Source: an uncultured Oscillospiraceae bacterium
Lineage (GTDB): Bacteria > Bacillota > Clostridia > Oscillospirales > Oscillospiraceae
Assembly: GCA_910584285.1 (NCBI GenBank)
Contig: CAJTYK010000015.1
Coordinates: forward strand, 1-43,774
Direction of reading: 5' to 3'
Length of the DNA stretch: 43,774 nt
Position numbers and translations under genes: made by a program. Under the pieces are notes generated by a model that saw only the letters and a program-made list of their open reading frames with translations, made no database searches and was not told where the DNA came from. Positions within the stretch are counted from its first letter, which is position 1. Each line of letters opens with the position of its first letter. Positions 37,426 through 43,774 of the stretch are shown here, piece after piece.

Positions 37426-38796
37426 ATGGCTAAACAGAAACCCCGGACGCTGTCCGGTTTTATGGAGCTGCTCCCCGCCGATCAGATGAAGTTTGACCGG
37501 ATGGCGGAGCTGCTCCGTCAATCCTATGCCCTGTACGGCTTCACCCCGCTGGACACCCCCATCATCGAGGCCAGCGAGGTGCTGCTGGCCAAGGCCGGCG
37601 GTGAGACGGAAAAACAGATCTATCGCTTCCACAAGGGGGACAGCGACCTATCCCTCCGTTTTGACCTCACCGTTCCCCTGGCCAAATACGTGGCCCTCCA
37701 CTACGCCGAGCTGTCCTTCCCCTTCCGCCGGTTCCAGATCGGCAAGGTGTACCGGGGGGAGCGGGCCCAGCGGGGCCGGTTCCGGGAGTTCTACCAGGCG
37801 GATATCGACGTCATTGGAGACGGCAAGCTGGACATTGTGAACGAGGCGGAGATCCCCGCCATCATCTGTCGCACCTTTACAGCCCTTGGGCTGAAGCGGT
37901 TCCAGATCCGGGTGAACAATCGAAAGATCCTCAGCGGATTTTACGCTATGCTGGGCCTGTCGGACAAGTCCGGGGACATCATGCGGGTGGTGGACAAGCT
38001 GCCCAAGATCGGCCCGGATAAGGTGCGGGAGCTGCTGACTGACGAGGTACTGGCCCTCACCGGGGAGCAGGCAGATGAGATTTTGAAGTTTATCTCCATT
38101 ACTGGAAGTAATCAAGTGGTTCTTTCCGCCCTGGAGGAATACAAGGATCGCCACGAGCTGTTCGATGCCGGCCTGGACGAGCTGAACACCGTGGTGAAGT
38201 ACCTGAACGCCTTCGGGGTAACCGAGGAAAAGTTCGCGGTGGATCTCACCATCGCCCGGGGGCTGGACTACTACACCGGCACCGTATATGAGACCTTTAT
38301 GCTGGATCATCCGGAGATCGGTTCCATCTGTTCCGGGGGACGGTATGACAACCTGGCGGAATATTATACTGACAAACAACTCCCCGGCGTGGGAATTTCC
38401 ATCGGCCTCACCCGGCTGTTCTACGTGCTCCAGGAGCAGAACTACCTGAACGACGCGGTGACCACCGCCCCCGCCGATGTGCTGGTGTTGCCTATGACGG
38501 AGGATCTCTCCCCCGCCATCGCCCTGGCCACTGGACTGCGGGAGGCGGGGGTTCGCACCCAGCTCTACACCGAACAGAAGAAGTTCAAGCAAAAAATGTC
38601 CTACGCCGACAAGCTGGGCGTGCCCTACATCCTGTTATTGGGCGAGGATGAAATTACTCAGGGGAAAGCCTCCCTGAAAGACATGACCACCGGAAAACAG
38701 ACGCTGGTTGCCCCAGACGAGGCGGCGGCGCAGATTCTGGCCGGGCTGGCGGCGGCCCGTTCCGCCCCGCCCATCCGGGAGCCGGAGCACACCTGA
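37426..38796 (+). CDS. hisS: Histidyl-tRNA synthetase
   Basis: A 456-residue class II synthetase. The core begins LSGFMELLPADQMKFDRM; motif 2 is RRFQIGKVYRGERAQRGRFREFYQADIDVIG, the histidine motifs are TIARGLDYYTGTVYE and ICSGGRYDNL, and motif 3 is GVGISIGLTRLFYVL. The C-terminal anticodon-binding domain starts near PADVLVLPM. The core is somewhat longer than the E. coli enzyme (an insert around DEVLALTGEQADEILKFIS). ATG 37426 is 12 nt after the MGS-like gene. hisS and aspS are often adjacent in Firmicutes; here an ECF sigma pair lies between them. Confidence 0.95.
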   Translation: MAKQKPRTLSGFMELLPADQMKFDRMAELLRQSYALYGFTPLDTPIIEASEVLLAKAGGETEKQIYRFHKGDSDLSLRFDLTVPLAKYVALHYAELSFPFRRFQIGKVYRGERAQRGRFREFYQADIDVIGDGKLDIVNEAEIPAIICRTFTALGLKRFQIRVNNRKILSGFYAMLGLSDKSGDIMRVVDKLPKIGPDKVRELLTDEVLALTGEQADEILKFISITGSNQVVLSALEEYKDRHELFDAGLDELNTVVKYLNAFGVTEEKFAVDLTIARGLDYYTGTVYETFMLDHPEIGSICSGGRYDNLAEYYTDKQLPGVGISIGLTRLFYVLQEQNYLNDAVTTAPADVLVLPMTEDLSPAIALATGLREAGVRTQLYTEQKKFKQKMSYADKLGVPYILLLGEDEITQGKASLKDMTTGKQTLVAPDEAAAQILAGLAAARSAPPIREPEHT

Positions 38797-38837
38797 ACAG
38801 GAAAGGAGCGGCTGATCGCAAAAAAGCTCAAATCATC

Positions 38838-38865
38838 TGTAACAAACCCGCCTCTTGTGCGTTAG
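38838..38865 (+). promoter_or_regulatory. Candidate ECF-type promoter of the second sigma operon
   Basis: TGTAAC (38838-38843), 16-nt spacer, CGTTAG (38860-38865): the AAC / CGT layout of Firmicute ECF promoters, not sigma-A. It is 22 nt before the sigma gene start, so autoregulation is likely. Confidence 0.6.
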
Positions 38866-38887
38866 TAAGGTGAAGGGGGTGGAGGCC

Positions 38888-39385
38888 ATGCTGTTTGAGG
38901 AGATCTACCGGCGGTATTTCCGGGACGTCTACCGCTTCGCCCGGGGGCTCACCCAGGACGAGGCCCTGGCGGAGGAGATCACCCAGGAGACCTTTTTCAA
39001 AGCCCTGAAGGCCGTGGACAGGTTTGACGGCTCCAAGGACGTCCGGGCCTGGCTATTCACCATCGCCCGCAACGCCTGGTACTCCTACTGCCGCGCCCAC
39101 AAGCGCATCATCTCCGCGGAAGATCTCCCCCAGGAGCTTCCCAGCGGTGTGCGCATCGAGGACAAGGTGGAGGACGAGGAGACCGCCTTTGCCATCCACC
39201 AGTTCCTCCACAGCATGGCGGAGCCCTACAAAGAGGTGTTCACCCTGCGGGTGTTCGGGGAGCTGCCCTACGAGAAGATCGGGCGGCTGTTCGGCAAGAG
39301 CGCCAACTGGGCGCGGGTGACCTTCTACCGGGCCAAGGTACAGATTATGGAGCATATGGAGGCGATCAACCGTGAAAGAGGTTAG
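38888..39385 (+). CDS. ECF-type RNA polymerase sigma factor
   Basis: A 165-residue ECF sigma factor. Region 2 has FEEIYRRYFRDVYRFARGLTQDEALAEEITQETFFKAL and RAWLFTIARNAWYSYCR; region 4 has MAEPYKEVFTLRVFGELPYEKIGRLFGKSANWARVTFYRAKVQI. The start is ATG 38888, with AAGGGGGTG (38873-38881) 6 nt upstream; earlier TTG and GTG codons lie within or before the predicted promoter. The next gene, a zinc-finger anti-sigma, overlaps it by 14 nt. The pair interrupts hisS-aspS. Confidence 0.93.
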   Translation: MLFEEIYRRYFRDVYRFARGLTQDEALAEEITQETFFKALKAVDRFDGSKDVRAWLFTIARNAWYSYCRAHKRIISAEDLPQELPSGVRIEDKVEDEETAFAIHQFLHSMAEPYKEVFTLRVFGELPYEKIGRLFGKSANWARVTFYRAKVQIMEHMEAINRERG

Positions 39386-40106
39386 CTGCGGGGTCATCCG
39401 GGATCTGCTGCCCCTGTACGAGGACGGGGCGGCCAGCGAGGAGAGCGCAGAGCTGGTGCAGGAGCATCTGAAGAACTGCCCCGCCTGCCGGGCCGAGCTG
39501 GATAAGCTGCGCGCCCCGGTGACCATCTCCCCCGAGGAGGATAAGGAGCAGGAGATTCGAGAACGGCTCCAGCAGAGCGTAAAGGAGCTTCAACGGATCA
39601 AGCGGAACAGGATCACCGCTGTCGCCGCTGTGCTCGTGGGAATTATCCTGTTCTGCGTGTGGTATGTCCAGCCCCGGAGCTGGGATCGTGCCGTAATCAA
39701 AGGAGGCACAATCATCTACGCATCCCTTTCCCTTCCCGCCGTCAACAGCGGTCAGGAGGCAGAGATCTGCTGGCAATACCAGGAAAAGGACATCCAAGGT
39801 CCCATGGGCGAAGCCATCCAGAATGCCCTCACCAGCGAAGGCTACCGGGCAGATCTGCGCAACCTGCTGAGCCGCACGGCCTTCCGAAGCCACAGCTGGC
39901 TCATCCAGGGCGCACAGGGATCCGTCTACCTGCGCGTCATCCAGGAGCCGAGGGATCTCGGTATCTCCATCTACAGCAACGGGCAGGTTATTGTCCACAC
40001 GCTGAACAACGGGCAGGAAGGCGTTCGGACCTTCCAGACAGACAGTGGCGTATATGACGCTTTGGTTGCTGTCCTGCAAGCGTATGATACCCTCCAGAAA
40101 AATTAA
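39372..40106 (+). CDS. Membrane anti-sigma factor with zinc-binding (zf-HC2/ZAS) domain
   Basis: A 244-residue anti-sigma factor. The N-terminal ZAS domain shows the His-x3-Cys-x2-Cys core in EHLKNCPACRAEL and an upstream Cys in VSCGVIRDLLPLYEDG, placing a likely zinc site that binds the sigma factor in the cytosol. One membrane segment follows (about residues 82-99, ITAVAAVLVGIILFCVWYV), then an extracytoplasmic domain of about 140 residues with no recognised fold. GTG 39372 overlaps the sigma gene by 14 nt. No site-1 protease gene is adjacent. Confidence 0.88.
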   Translation: MKEVSCGVIRDLLPLYEDGAASEESAELVQEHLKNCPACRAELDKLRAPVTISPEEDKEQEIRERLQQSVKELQRIKRNRITAVAAVLVGIILFCVWYVQPRSWDRAVIKGGTIIYASLSLPAVNSGQEAEICWQYQEKDIQGPMGEAIQNALTSEGYRADLRNLLSRTAFRSHSWLIQGAQGSVYLRVIQEPRDLGISIYSNGQVIVHTLNNGQEGVRTFQTDSGVYDALVAVLQAYDTLQKN

Positions 40107-40153
40107 CCGGAGGTTATCAAATAGAAAGATTTTACAACTTGGAGATGATTCCA

Positions 40154-41932
40154 ATGGTTCAATCACGCACCCATACCTGCAACGACCTGCGCATGGAACA
40201 CGTGGGGGAGCAGGTCAAGCTGGTGGGCTGGATGGAAAATGTCCGGGAGGTGGGCCAGAATCTGGCTTTTGTCGTCCTCCGGGACTTCTACGGCACCACC
40301 CAGATCGTGCTGGAGACCGAGGACATGATGGCCGCAGTGAAGGGCCTGAACAAGGAGTCCACCATCTCGGTGGAGGGCGTGGTCCGGGAGCGGGACAGCA
40401 AGAACCCCAAGCTGCCCACCGGCGACATCGAAGTGGTGCCCTCCAAAATCGAGGTGCTGGGCCGCTGTCAGCACAACGAGCTACCCTTCCAGGTGGGCCG
40501 CTCCCGGGAGGCGGACGAGTCCATTCGGCTCAAGTACCGCTATCTCGACCTGCGCAACCCCGAGGTGAAGAACAACATCATTCTGCGGTGCAACGTCGTC
40601 GCCGCCCTCCGGGCCGCCATGCTGGCTGAGGGCTTTTTGGAGATCACCACCCCCATCCTCACCGCCTCCTCCCCGGAGGGGGCCCGGGACTACCTGGTGC
40701 CCAGCAGGAAACACCCCGGCAAGTTCTACGCCCTGCCCCAGGCCCCCCAGCAGTTCAAGCAGCTGCTCATGGCTTCCGGCTTCGACAGGTATTTCCAGAT
40801 CGCCCCCTGCTTCCGGGACGAGGATGCCCGGGGCGACCGCTCCCCCGGCGAGTTCTATCAGCTGGATATGGAGATGGCCTTCGCCGGCCAGGAGGACGTG
40901 TTCGCCGTGCTGGAGCGTGTTCTCCCCCCCATCTTCGCCGAATACGGCAAATACAATGTGGCCTCCGCCGCCCCCTTCGCCCGCATCCCCTATTTGGAGG
41001 CTATGGACAAGTATGGCTCCGACAAGCCCGACCTGCGGATTGACCTGACCGTCACCGACGCCACGGCGTTGCTGAGCGGCTGCGGCTTCGGCCCCTTCCA
41101 AGGGAACACGGTCAAGGCCATTGTGGTGTCCGGCTTCGAGGGCACCCGGAAGCAGATTGACAAGCTGTGCGCCGATGTGGAGGTGCAGTCCGGCGAGAAG
41201 GCGTATTGGTTCCGCTATGACGAGAACGGGGAGATGGTGGGCGGCATTTCCAAGTTCGTCCAGCCCATCAAGGATCAGGTGGTACAGGCGCTGGGACTCA
41301 CCCCCGGCTGCTTCGTGGGGCTGACGGCGGGCAAGCTGCTGGCTGCTCAAAAGACCGCTGGCGTGCTGCGCAACAAGCTGGGGGCCTTCTGCCCCGGCCA
41401 CATGGACGTGGAGCGGTACGAGTTCTGCTGGATCGTGGACTTCCCCATGTACGAGATTGGGGAGGAGTCCGGGGAACTGGAGTTCTGCCACAACCCCTTC
41501 TCCATGCCCTCCGGCGGGCTGGCCACCATTGAGAAGGCCATCGCCGGGGAGCTCGACCCGCTGAGCATCACCGCTGACCAGTACGACCTGGTGTGCAACG
41601 GTGTAGAGCTGTCCTCCGGCGCGGTGCGAAACCACGACCCGGAGATCATGATCAAGGCCTTCCAGCTGGTGGGTCTGGGCGAGGAGGACGTAAAGGCCAA
41701 GTTCCCGGCTATGTATAACGCCTTCACCTACGGCGCGCCTCCCCATGCGGGCATTGCCCCGGGGGTGGATCGCATGGTGATGCTGTTGGCTGGGGAGGAC
41801 TCTATCCGGGAGATCATCCCCTTCCCCATGAACAAGAACGCTCAGGACGTGATGATGGGGGCGCCCAGCTCTGTGGATCAGCGGCAGCTGGACGAATTGA
41901 ACATCGCGTGCACCGCCAAAGAGGAAGAATAA
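40154..41932 (+). CDS. aspS: Aspartyl-tRNA synthetase (bacterial type)
   Basis: A 592-residue class IIb synthetase. The N-terminal OB-fold anticodon-binding domain has VKLVGWMENVREVGQNLAFVVLRDFYG; the core has ARDYLVPSR, QAPQQFKQLLM, motif 2 FQIAPCFRDEDARGDRSPGEFYQLDMEM and motif 3 GIAPGVDRMVMLL. The bacterial GAD insertion is present (about residues 300-410). The start is ATG 40154 because GGAGATGA (40141-40148) precedes it; TTG 40139 and ATG 40145 are alternatives. Whether it is the discriminating Asp-only form or one that also charges tRNA-Asn is not decided here. A strong terminator follows. Confidence 0.96.
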   Translation: MVQSRTHTCNDLRMEHVGEQVKLVGWMENVREVGQNLAFVVLRDFYGTTQIVLETEDMMAAVKGLNKESTISVEGVVRERDSKNPKLPTGDIEVVPSKIEVLGRCQHNELPFQVGRSREADESIRLKYRYLDLRNPEVKNNIILRCNVVAALRAAMLAEGFLEITTPILTASSPEGARDYLVPSRKHPGKFYALPQAPQQFKQLLMASGFDRYFQIAPCFRDEDARGDRSPGEFYQLDMEMAFAGQEDVFAVLERVLPPIFAEYGKYNVASAAPFARIPYLEAMDKYGSDKPDLRIDLTVTDATALLSGCGFGPFQGNTVKAIVVSGFEGTRKQIDKLCADVEVQSGEKAYWFRYDENGEMVGGISKFVQPIKDQVVQALGLTPGCFVGLTAGKLLAAQKTAGVLRNKLGAFCPGHMDVERYEFCWIVDFPMYEIGEESGELEFCHNPFSMPSGGLATIEKAIAGELDPLSITADQYDLVCNGVELSSGAVRNHDPEIMIKAFQLVGLGEEDVKAKFPAMYNAFTYGAPPHAGIAPGVDRMVMLLAGEDSIREIIPFPMNKNAQDVMMGAPSSVDQRQLDELNIACTAKEEE

Positions 41933-41951
41933 CGGCCATAAGACGCGGTCA

Positions 41952-41980
41952 GGCCCCCCGCCATGCGGCGGGGGGCCTTT
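41952..41980 (+). terminator. Intrinsic terminator of aspS
   Basis: GGCCCCCCGCC (41952-41962) pairs with GGCGGGGGGCC (41967-41977), loop ATGC, then TTTT. Confidence 0.92.
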
Positions 41981-41989
41981 TCATCCAGG

Positions 41990-42163
41990 TTATTCCTTCC
42001 GGCCCTCTATGTTCATGACCTTTCCGATGTCCGATTGAAAGGCCGCCTTCCAGCCGGCAGTAAAGGCGGAACGGATCATCTGGTACAGGGTCTCGTTGAC
42101 CTTCTCGCACTTCTCGTCATCCAAAAACTTGGCAAGGGCCATGTCAAACTCGATTTCATTCAT
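41990..42163 (-). CDS. 57-residue hypothetical protein
   Basis: A small, mostly helical, charged protein (MNEIEFDMALAKFLDDEKCEKVNETLYQMIRSAFTAGWKAAF...). The first ATG (42163) has AAAGGAAGTGA about 6 nt upstream; GTG 42172 overlaps that site. It has a textbook promoter and a real ribosome binding site, which supports expression. It is divergent from a small ribbon-helix-helix gene, and its lower GC sets the pair apart from neighbours. No family recognised. Confidence 0.65.
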   Translation of the reverse strand: MNEIEFDMALAKFLDDEKCEKVNETLYQMIRSAFTAGWKAAFQSDIGKVMNIEGRKE

Positions 42164-42185
42164 TTTATTCACTTCCTTTAGAAAG

Positions 42186-42214
42186 ATATTATCCTACTTG
42201 AAGCGAAAAGTCAA
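42186..42214 (-). promoter_or_regulatory. Sigma-A promoter of the 57-residue protein gene
   Basis: Minus strand: TTGACT (42214-42209), 17-nt spacer, TAATAT (42191-42186). Confidence 0.75.
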
Positions 42215-42231
42215 TACTAAATAATACTCCA

Positions 42232-42240
42232 TGGTATACT
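42232..42240 (+). promoter_or_regulatory. Extended -10 promoter of the ribbon-helix-helix gene
   Basis: TGGTATACT (42232-42240) is an extended -10; the -35 is weak. It overlaps the divergent promoter region, so the product could repress both. Confidence 0.5.
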
Positions 42241-42256
42241 TTTTGCAGGTGATAAA

Positions 42257-42412
42257 ATGAAACCGTTAAAAAACAAAATAAGCATCACAATAGATCAACC
42301 GATTTTAGAAAAAATTAAAGAGCGGGCGGAATTGCAGGATCGCTCCGTCTCCAGCTATATCAACCTCATCATGAAAAAACACTTCGAGCAGCTGGACAAA
42401 AAGCAGAAATGA
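42257..42412 (+). CDS. Small ribbon-helix-helix (CopG/Arc-like) protein
   Basis: A 51-residue protein, MKPLKNKISITIDQPILEKI, then KERAELQDRSVSSYINLIMKK and a charged tail. The layout is one beta strand (KISITID), helix A (PILEKIKERAELQ), then SVSSYINLIMKKHF as helix B, typical of CopG/Arc-family repressors or stand-alone antitoxins. aggtgat (42247-42253) lies just before ATG 42257. The gene is AT-rich compared with its surroundings. It diverges from a 57-residue gene; a toxin-antitoxin pairing is possible but not shown. Confidence 0.78.
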   Translation: MKPLKNKISITIDQPILEKIKERAELQDRSVSSYINLIMKKHFEQLDKKQK

Positions 42413-42447
42413 GAAAGCGCCGGGATACCCTCCCGGCGCTTTCTCTA
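42411..42447. terminator. Bidirectional terminator
   Basis: A perfect 15-bp stem, GAGAAAGCGCCGGGA / TCCCGGCGCTTTCTC (42411-42425, 42431-42445), loop TACCC, between convergent genes; it overlaps the RHH stop codon. Confidence 0.88.
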
Positions 42448-42448
42448 T

Positions 42449-42760
42449 TTACGCGATGTGGTTGGCCTTCTTGAGCGTTTCGATCTCCCGAGTGTGAACC
42501 TTGACAGCTGCTTCCAGCACATCCAACCGGTCGGAGTTTTCCTCCAGTTTTTCCAACTCCTCCCGGCCTATGACCTTCTCCTTAAGCAACTCCAGGTCAT
42601 CGGCGAGGGCATTAAACTTGGGGTCGAAGTAGTTTTCCATCAACAGCCTGACTTCGTGCATGATCTCGCTCTTAATCTCCTTTTTCTGCTGGGAAAGTTG
42701 CTGGGAAAGCTGCTGGTTGAGAAGCTGAGAAATAATCTGTATATCCTTTTCATCAAGCAT
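42449..42760 (-). CDS. Coiled-coil protein of unknown function
   Basis: A 103-residue, highly helical protein. The N-terminus is Gln-rich with a QQLSQQLSQQ repeat; heptad-like LLKEKVIGREELEKLEENSDRLDVLEAAVKVHTREIETLK follows. No enzyme motif or membrane segment is seen. The start is ATG 42760, with AAGAGGTGA upstream; GTG 42769 overlaps that site. A strong promoter lies at 42782-42810. Similar small coiled-coil proteins are common in Clostridia without assigned roles. Confidence 0.72.
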   Translation of the reverse strand: MLDEKDIQIISQLLNQQLSQQLSQQKKEIKSEIMHEVRLLMENYFDPKFNALADDLELLKEKVIGREELEKLEENSDRLDVLEAAVKVHTREIETLKKANHIA

Positions 42761-42781
42761 CTGTCTCACCTCTTACTAACT

Positions 42782-42810
42782 ATCATACCACACCCGGCGC
42801 CTTTTGTCCA
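42782..42810 (-). promoter_or_regulatory. Sigma-A promoter of the coiled-coil gene
   Basis: Minus strand: TGGACA (42810-42805), 17-nt spacer, TATGAT (42787-42782) preceded by an extended TGG. Confidence 0.8.
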
Positions 42811-42836
42811 CCGCATCCATCTCCTGCCGCAGCGGG

Positions 42837-43214
42837 TTACTCCTCCTCCACCAGCACATCGGCCTCCGGGGCGTTCTTCCCGATGGACGCGATGCCGTTT
42901 AAGGCGCTGGCCTTAGCCTTGTAGCCCTCGCCGCGGCCGATGTTCTCGCCGTTGCGAGCCTTCAGGCGGAAGCGGAACTCCCCGGCCTTGTCCGCGTACA
43001 GCTCAAACTTGGGATGGGTGAGCTGCTCAAAGCCCTCCTTGGTCTGATCCTCCACGTGGGCGGTGGCATTCTTCCGCACAGACTCCACCCCGGCCTTGCA
43101 GCTGTCCAGGGAGGCGTAGGTCTCGGAGGCGGACAGGATCACCTCGCCGTTACCTGCCTTCAGGTTAAAGGTGTACTCGCCATTCTTCGCCTTGGAAATC
43201 ACAAATTTACCCAT
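42837..43214 (-). CDS. DUF1508 (YegP-like) tandem-domain protein
   Basis: A 125-residue protein built of two DUF1508 repeats: GKFVISKAKNGEYTFNLKAGNGEVILSASETYAS (residues 2-35) and HPKFELYADKAGEFRFRLKARNGENIGRGEGYKA (about 67-100), each followed by a helix (CKAGVESVRKNA; ALNGIASIGKNA). YegP-type proteins are small, soluble and of unknown function. ATG 43214 has aaagaaggtag upstream. It follows rnhA on the same strand by 42 nt. Confidence 0.9.
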   Translation of the reverse strand: MGKFVISKAKNGEYTFNLKAGNGEVILSASETYASLDSCKAGVESVRKNATAHVEDQTKEGFEQLTHPKFELYADKAGEFRFRLKARNGENIGRGEGYKAKASALNGIASIGKNAPEADVLVEEE

Positions 43215-43256
43215 TTTACTACCTTCTTTCTTTATTTTCCCCCGCGTCGCGGGTAG

Positions 43257-43694
43257 TTATTTCAATTTCTGCCACTCGGACACCGCCAGCTCATCGCAGC
43301 GGTTATTAAAGGGGTTGTCGGCGTGGCCCTTAACCCAGTGGAGGTTGACGGTGTGGATCTCACACAGCTCCAGCAGCCTCCCCCACAGGTCAGGGTTTAG
43401 GGCGGGCTTCTTGTCGGATTTGATCCAACCGCGGGCTTTCCACCCCCTGGCCCAGCCCTTTTCCAGGGCGTCGATCACATATTTGGAGTCAGAGTAGAGA
43501 TCCACCACACAGGGCTCCTTTAGGGCCTCCAGCCCCCGGATCACGGCGGTGAGCTCCATGCGGTTGTTGGTGGTGCTCGCCGCACCGCCGCTGAGCTCCT
43601 TCTTATGCTCGCCCAGCATGAGGATGGCCCCCCAGCCCCCGGGGCCGGGGTTGCCCGAGCAGGCGCCGTCGGTATATAACGTTACGGTTTTCAT
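43257..43694 (-). CDS. rnhA: Ribonuclease HI
   Basis: A 145-residue RNase HI that degrades the RNA of RNA-DNA hybrids. The catalytic acidic set is visible: Asp in LYTDGACSGNPGPGG, Glu in NNRMELTAVI, Asp in LYSDSKYVI and Asp in NNRCDELA, with the His loop HWVKGHADNPFNN. The basic segment GWARGWKARGWIKSDKKPALN is the substrate-binding handle region. The start is ATG 43694, with aaggaa 8 nt upstream; the open frame runs on to 43760 without support. Bases 43695-43774 hold no further feature I can support. Confidence 0.96.
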   Translation of the reverse strand: MKTVTLYTDGACSGNPGPGGWGAILMLGEHKKELSGGAASTTNNRMELTAVIRGLEALKEPCVVDLYSDSKYVIDALEKGWARGWKARGWIKSDKKPALNPDLWGRLLELCEIHTVNLHWVKGHADNPFNNRCDELAVSEWQKLK

Positions 43695-43774
43695 CGCAGG
43701 ATTCCTTTCCTTGGCAGGGGGGTCTCGCCTTCGGCTCGGTCGGCGCTGGACGAGCGCCACCGGCGCTCAGCGCC

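Noticed and set aside
43215..43256. Terminator after rnhA
   Set aside because: ACCCGCGACGCGGGGG can form a short hairpin but the minus-strand tail is A-rich, not T-rich.

Overview
The window reads as chromosomal DNA of a GC-rich member of the Clostridia, most likely an Oscillospirales/Oscillospiraceae-type gut spore-former (Flavonifractor/Lawsonibacter/Intestinimonas-like). The basis is inference: Firmicute-type ribosome binding sites and sigma-A promoters, SpoIID, an LtaS-like enzyme, a TagA-type glycosyltransferase, AzlCD, YitT, and Firmicute-type parS sites with parAB. Three parS sites, parA-parB, serS and rsmG place about 26-36 kb close to the replication origin, although no oriC or DnaA-box cluster is seen.

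Layout. 1-5.4 kb: the end of an Lrp/AsnC regulator, a class I aminotransferase, ThrH, a DUF1015 protein, a TagA/WecG glycosyltransferase, a DJ-1/PfpI protein and 5-formyl-THF cyclo-ligase. 5.4-9.1 kb: structured intergenic DNA around an extremely Cys/Gly/Asn-rich 70-residue membrane peptide, then MltG, a U32 protein and a flavin-split-barrel protein. 9.1-16.7 kb: a tandem-repeat block, a CDF metal transporter, a response regulator/histidine kinase/HtrA operon, BirA, an orphan response regulator and an EamA transporter. 16.7-22.5 kb: citrate synthase (minus) divergent from a SpoIID protein, a Vat/CatB-like acetyltransferase preceded by a candidate leader peptide, and an LtaS-like sulfatase-fold protein. 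22.5-26.3 kb: a lipid kinase, AzlCD, YitT and TadA. 26.3-29.1 kb: an ECF sigma/anti-sigma pair embedded among three copies of a roughly 280-nt structured repeat, a parS site and a 93-nt stem-loop. 29.1-36 kb: parA, parB, two related membrane coiled-coil proteins, serS, a repeat protein, mscL and rsmG. 36-42 kb: a MinD-like ATPase, an MGS-like protein with an altered active site, hisS, a second ECF sigma/anti-sigma pair, and aspS. 42-43.8 kb: a divergent pair of very small genes (one ribbon-helix-helix), a coiled-coil protein, a DUF1508 protein and RNase HI.

Most of the protein content is housekeeping. The unusual material is (1) a three-copy structured element (26271-26553, 28186-28466, 28679-28966 inverted) whose stems are preserved by compensatory changes; (2) a candidate leader-peptide attenuator upstream of the Vat-like gene, where the 12-codon leader can pair with the downstream start codon or ribosome binding site; (3) two divergent tandem paralogues directly after parB sharing a short N-terminal motif, a membrane segment and a coiled coil, one with a parS site inside its coding sequence; (4) dispersed GTAGGGGCG palindromes that supply the stop codons of two unrelated genes; and (5) an MgsA-like protein lacking the expected catalytic residues. 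Long ORFs antisense to real genes are frequent because of the GC content and were not called.
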